DNA of 10,164 nt from Stephanodiscus triporus (Eukaryota > Bacillariophyta > Thalassiosirophyceae > Thalassiosirales > Thalassiosiraceae), in NCBI GenBank assembly GCA_036939755.1, contig JALLAZ010001109.1:1-10164 (forward strand), read 5' to 3'. The notes below the pieces were generated by a model, which was given only the letters and a program-made list of their open reading frames with translations, did not search any database and was not told the origin of the DNA. Numbering within the stretch: the stretch's first letter is position 1; the number at the start of each line of letters is the position of its first letter. Below, in pieces: positions 7,301-10,164 of the stretch. Both the position numbers and the translations under genes were made by a program.

Positions 7301-10164
7301 CACTGCTTGCTGGCCCAGTTTCGAATAACACAGAGCCGGAATTACCCTGCTTGGCTTTGCCTGTCCTCAATGTAATGTCTCCACTATTGCCACGGATCCC
7401 TGCGTCTGCCGTTTTTACCCGGAAGGGTCCACTAGAAGTATTGGGATTGTGACCAGTTTTGAGTTCAATGGATGCGCCAACATCGTATGTCTCTCTCGTC
7501 TCGCCCACTTCTATTTTGATTCCACCTGCTGGTCCACCAGAAGCGTCACCAGTGTTGAGAACAATCGATCCACTTGATCCTTGTCCGCCTTTCGATGCCC
7601 CTGTGCTCAATGTCAATGACCCACTAGAGCCATCTTTGTCTCCGGAAGGTGAGCTAGCAAGCACTGCGGTAATAAAACAGAAGAAGCATACAAAGACGAC
7701 TCAAAGTTTGAGCAATTACTTCGACAAAGTGAATCAGAATGCATCATCAACTCACAGATATCCCCGGATGACGATTCGGTTGATTGACCTGAGATGAGCT
7801 CCAATGAGCCGCCTAACCCTGCGAAAGATGCCCCGCCTCGAACAGTGATGCTTCCACCATTGTCATGAGCACTTTCACCCTTTGCCTCTCCTCCCATAAG
7901 GATGACATTGCCGCCATCTCCACCATCCGTGGTATGTGAACTAGATCCTTCTCCTCCAACAATTTCTACATTACCGCCTTTACGACCTTGTGCGGATGTC
8001 TGACCTGCAACCAAGGAAATATCGCCTCCATTGGACAAACCGCCACCATTACCGACCTGCAATGATAGAGAACCTCCAGCCCCACTCTTCGACAAGCCTG
8101 TCTGAAGGATAATCAGACCGGAGCTTCCAGCTTCTGAGTGTCCAGAAGATATGAACAAATCCCCAGACACGCCGTTTGGTCCTGAGGGTGATGACCCGAT
8201 TGAAGTCTTGCCAGATGTGCCTTGACTGCTCAAGCCGCTTGAGACTAGAACAGACCCACCGTCTCCAACCATCGCTGTTGAGTTGTGTTTGTGTATTATC
8301 CAGATGACAACAATAAGTAACGGCTGTTGTGACAACAAAATAATGACAAGGCAGCTTTCACTATACTCACAATCTCCTCCTTGGAGAATGGCATCTCCTC
8401 CAGCATCAATCTTGGAACGGCCGTTGGCAAAACCTCCACGAATTGCGACTGACCCACCGTTGCCACCATCTCCCTCACTGTCATTGGACCCTTCGCCTCC
8501 CGCAATCGTTACACTGCCACCTCTTGAGGCATGTCCGTGTGTGCTTCCAGCAACAACATTTACATTGCCGCCATCAAATATGGCACCTTCGTTGGCTTCG
8601 ATGATGATTGACCCACCAGATCCAAATACTGATTTCCCCGATGCTATGTGGACAGACCCAGCTGCAGAGGATTCATCGTAGCTATCGCCGGTAGAGATGT
8701 ATAGGCTACCACTAGCAGTTTCGCCTTCGATGCTTCCATCTGAAGTAGCAAGCAACACGTCACCGGAAACTTGAGAGTTCGAAATGCCAGAAGTCATTAG
8801 TAGCTTGCCTCCTACTGCTTGATCGCTAGAGCCTCCGGCAATAGACACCACACCTCCACTGTTGGTGGTAGACAAGCCACCCTTGATGAGCACGGAGCCG
8901 CCAGCCTTGGCATTATCCTCATCCGCGCTCAGATCGCCTCCGGCATTCAACGTGAGAGGCCCTCCACCGCTCACGCCGTCACCGGCTGACAATGTTGCCG
9001 ATCCACCAACATAGTCTGATCGGCCAGACTGGAGAACGATGTTGCCACCCGGGCCAGTGGCTGACATGCCAGACTCTATGTAGACAGATCCAGACTCCTC
9101 ATCTAGACTAGAACCAGTAGAGATACTCACTTTGAAAGAGGTGGTGGGAATAAAATGCAAAGGTTCGTGTAAGCTTGGTTCAGATAGACAACTGGTAGAT
9201 GTACAGCTGCTGAACACTTACAAGATCCCGATGCTTTGTTCGCATCCCCGGTAGAAATAGATATGGCGCCGGATGGGCCCACGGAGTTTGGCAAAGTCAT
9301 ATCAGGACTTTCTATCACGATATCTCCAGATGAACCTGACAGAAAATGAATGCTCCCTCCAGTGCTGTGGCCTCCTAGTCCCGCTCTCAAACTGATGTCA
9401 CCGCCCCTTCCAGGACCATCTGTGACTAGTTGTATCGAGCCGGGGGCACCGTCAGTGGAAGGACCAGATCGTAGAGTAATATCACCGCTATTGCCACCAA
9501 CAGACGAGCCCGTTTGGATGGACACACTTCCGCTGTCAGAGAATCTTGAGGAGGATGTCTTGATGAATACTGAGTTGCTCTCGCCACTCTCTGAATAATT
9601 TGCAAAACATCACGTGACAATCAAATAGTGTTTAGCATTAACGAAAATATAATGATTGGATTTCGAGATAAAGCTCACCAAGTAAGACACGGCCTCCCAT
9701 TTCGGATTTGGTGCTCTTCCCACCAAGAATGTCAATGTTGCCGCCTTCGCCTTGCTCTGACGACCCGCCTTCCAGCTTGAGAGTGCCAGCCGTCGACTCG
9801 GTCGTTTTTCCAGTGGAAATGACAACTGTAGGGAGTATGCATTGGATGAACAATAACGTATTGGTTCAGCAACGTTGAAGCGTAAGAATGAATCGTAAAG
9901 AGAAAAATTATACCCACCGGCTCCAGACTCTTTCATTCCACCGGATGAACCCGAGCTAACCAAGACGTCACCACTGGCAGAATGACCTGCATTGGATGCA
10001 ATGACGATCGTGCCACTTTTATCATTGCCTGATCCAGATGAGACCGATACGTCACCACCTTTTGATGCGCCACCGCCAGCTGCAATTTCAATGGAACCTC
10101 CAACTGAGCCGACGCCAGTCGCTTCTCCAGCTCGAAGATACATGCTGCCTCCCAGCCCATGCAA
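4351..10164 (-). CDS. Giant Gly/Ser beta-repeat protein with C-terminal UDG-like domain and tandem Cys3His fingers (5' end beyond window)
   Basis: I join nine exons on the minus strand: 10164-9918, 9825-9679, 9590-9222, 9129-8371, 8274-7756, 7663-7292, 7199-6882, 6796-6365 and 6263-4351. They give 1,691 residues plus TAA without a break. Residues 1 to about 1240 are short repeats with core G-x-[IV]-x-[ILV]-x-[ST]-G and loops of variable length, suggesting a parallel beta-solenoid, as in adhesins or cell-surface proteins. Residues 1245-1314 are a low-complexity linker with a duplicated segment. Residues 1315-1590 are globular, with VGMN (1411-1414), DLVPIS (1474-1478), TVGESAWKHF and HPS (1550-1552), an order like the uracil-DNA glycosylase superfamily. 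Two C-x9-C-x9-C-x2-H fingers (1609-1660) and a basic KGKKRKK (1666-1672) follow. Eight introns of 85-101 bp are all phase 1; seven are GT-AG and one GC-AG. The full function is unknown; the exon structure is well supported, the domain identities less so. Confidence 0.85.
4411..4431 (-). other. Basic cluster KGKKRKK near the C-terminus, possible nuclear localisation signal
   Basis: Seven residues with six basic side chains (residues 1666-1672 of the visible protein) follow the second finger and precede an acidic DDD. This is the form of a monopartite nuclear localisation signal, but such clusters also occur as plain nucleic-acid-binding tails. Confidence 0.4.
4447..4602 (-). repeat. Two tandem 28-residue Cys3His fingers (84-bp DNA repeat)
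   Basis: The unit CTHEDEAGVRCKNKQ followed by G-x-C-x-x-HG occurs twice, with C1609, C1619, C1629, H1632 and C1637, C1647, C1657, H1660. At the DNA level 4474-4523 and 4558-4607 are nearly identical (one mismatch seen) at an offset of 84 bases, so this is a recent tandem duplication. The C...C...C-x2-HG layout resembles the small CTH/C-x2-HG fingers that are repeated in many diatom and oomycete proteins. Zinc binding is inferred from the conserved Cys/His only. Confidence 0.75.
4657..5484 (-). other. C-terminal globular domain with uracil-DNA-glycosylase-like motif order
   Basis: About 275 residues without Gly/Ser repeats follow the linker. The stretch VKIIVGMNYP fits UDG motif 1 (a strand followed by a Gly/Asn/Pro loop). 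LIYSSVMMYDLVPIS fits the central strand with its N/D-x-VP turn. CPNVIGAFTVGESAWKHF fits the usual P-x-V...G-x-x-AW strand-helix, and VIHPSIIYGG fits motif 2 (HPS). The gap between the two motifs is about 138 residues, near the spacing in known UDGs. The likeness is by eye; motif 1 lacks the usual acidic or catalytic Asp/Glu, so activity is doubtful. Confidence 0.45.
5503..5640 (-). repeat. 57-bp direct repeat duplicating ATLSIALQPEEITDAE in the linker
   Basis: Positions 5503-5559 and 5584-5640 are identical except for one base (5507 C versus 5588 T), offset by 81 bases, which is 27 codons. The spacer between the copies encodes a Thr/Ser-rich stretch. The duplication keeps the frame and lies just between the beta-repeat region and the globular domain. 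The near identity points to a recent event. Confidence 0.93.
5707..10164 (-). repeat. Gly/Ser beta-strand repeat region, dozens of 13-25-residue units
   Basis: The coding exons here translate into repeated strands such as GGSIEIAAG, SGSLTLSTG, GGDISLVAG and SGSVNISSG, each followed by a Gly/Ser-rich loop. Units are diverged at the DNA level. A higher order is visible: blocks reading GG[NS]VxIxGGxG...DGGxGG[NS][IV]...GGxAxG...GG recur in the fourth, fifth and ninth visible exons, and SG[DENT][IV]x[IL]A[ST] recurs near residues 53, 222, 381, 681, 911 and 1184. The antisense strand gives Pro-rich open frames as a side effect. Confidence 0.9.
6264..6364 (-). other. GC-AG intron in the repeat gene
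   Basis: The exon before it ends ...GGT TAC ATT G and the intron begins GCAAGT, a perfect donor except for C in place of T. It ends TTTTTAG. Splicing here gives GYI-GLVTG, which restores the repeat core G-x-I-x-[LV]-x-T-G. A GT donor nine bases upstream (G|GTTACA) is also phase 1 and would remove only Y-I-G, but its consensus is poorer and the repeat would be broken. Confidence 0.75.

Noticed and set aside
8275..8370. Minus-strand frame running straight through this stretch without a stop, which would make it coding
   Set aside because: It has a GTGAGT donor and an AACAG acceptor, loses the Gly/Ser repeat pattern inside, and its removal restores the repeat.
5707..10164. CRISPR array or satellite DNA as an explanation of the repetition
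   Set aside because: The repetition is at protein level, with diverged DNA, codon-phase spacing and introns.
5707..10164. Assignment as a silica-associated or ice-binding protein
   Set aside because: The repeat type and likely algal origin make it tempting, but I see no silaffin-type Lys/Ser motifs and no regular TxT ice-binding ladder.

Overview
The window looks like nuclear DNA of a diatom or a close stramenopile alga. It holds spliced genes with short introns (85-127 bp), tightly packed. One gene carries a diatom-type two-part plastid presequence with a VVA-FVP cleavage motif. Another is a prolyl 4-hydroxylase with two ShKT domains, an architecture common in diatoms. I see no bacterial operon signals, RNA genes, CRISPR arrays or insertion sequences.

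Layout. (1) 162-2269, plus strand: a seven-exon ER/secretory-pathway prolyl 4-hydroxylase of about 495 residues, with a signal peptide, two six-cysteine ShKT domains and a complete Fe(II)/2-oxoglutarate site. Its last intron has no canonical in-frame solution. (2) 2270-2790: a gap between convergent genes with no gene I can name. (3) 2791-4047, minus strand: a single-exon, GC-rich gene for uroporphyrinogen-III C-methyltransferase, the first committed enzyme of siroheme synthesis. It is probably plastid-targeted and its catalytic domain looks closest to the fungal MET1 type. Trinucleotide repeats encode a Thr9 run inside its signal peptide and two Ser tracts in the linker. (4) 4048-4350: a short gap that should hold the methyltransferase promoter and the 3' end of the next gene. 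(5) 4351-10164, minus strand, 5' end outside the window: the last nine exons (1,691 codons) of a very large protein. About 1,240 residues are short Gly/Ser beta-strand repeats (core G-x-[IV]-x-[ILV]-x-[ST]-G), probably a beta-solenoid. The same open exon continues into a globular domain whose motif order recalls the uracil-DNA glycosylase superfamily, then two tandem Cys3His fingers and a basic tail.

The three genes do not form an obvious pathway. The most unusual item is the repeat gene. All eight of its visible introns are phase 1, so every complete internal exon is a symmetric module that can be duplicated or skipped without breaking the frame. One intron is GC-AG. The fusion of a secreted-looking repeat stalk to a nucleic-acid-type C-terminus is the strongest candidate for something undescribed.
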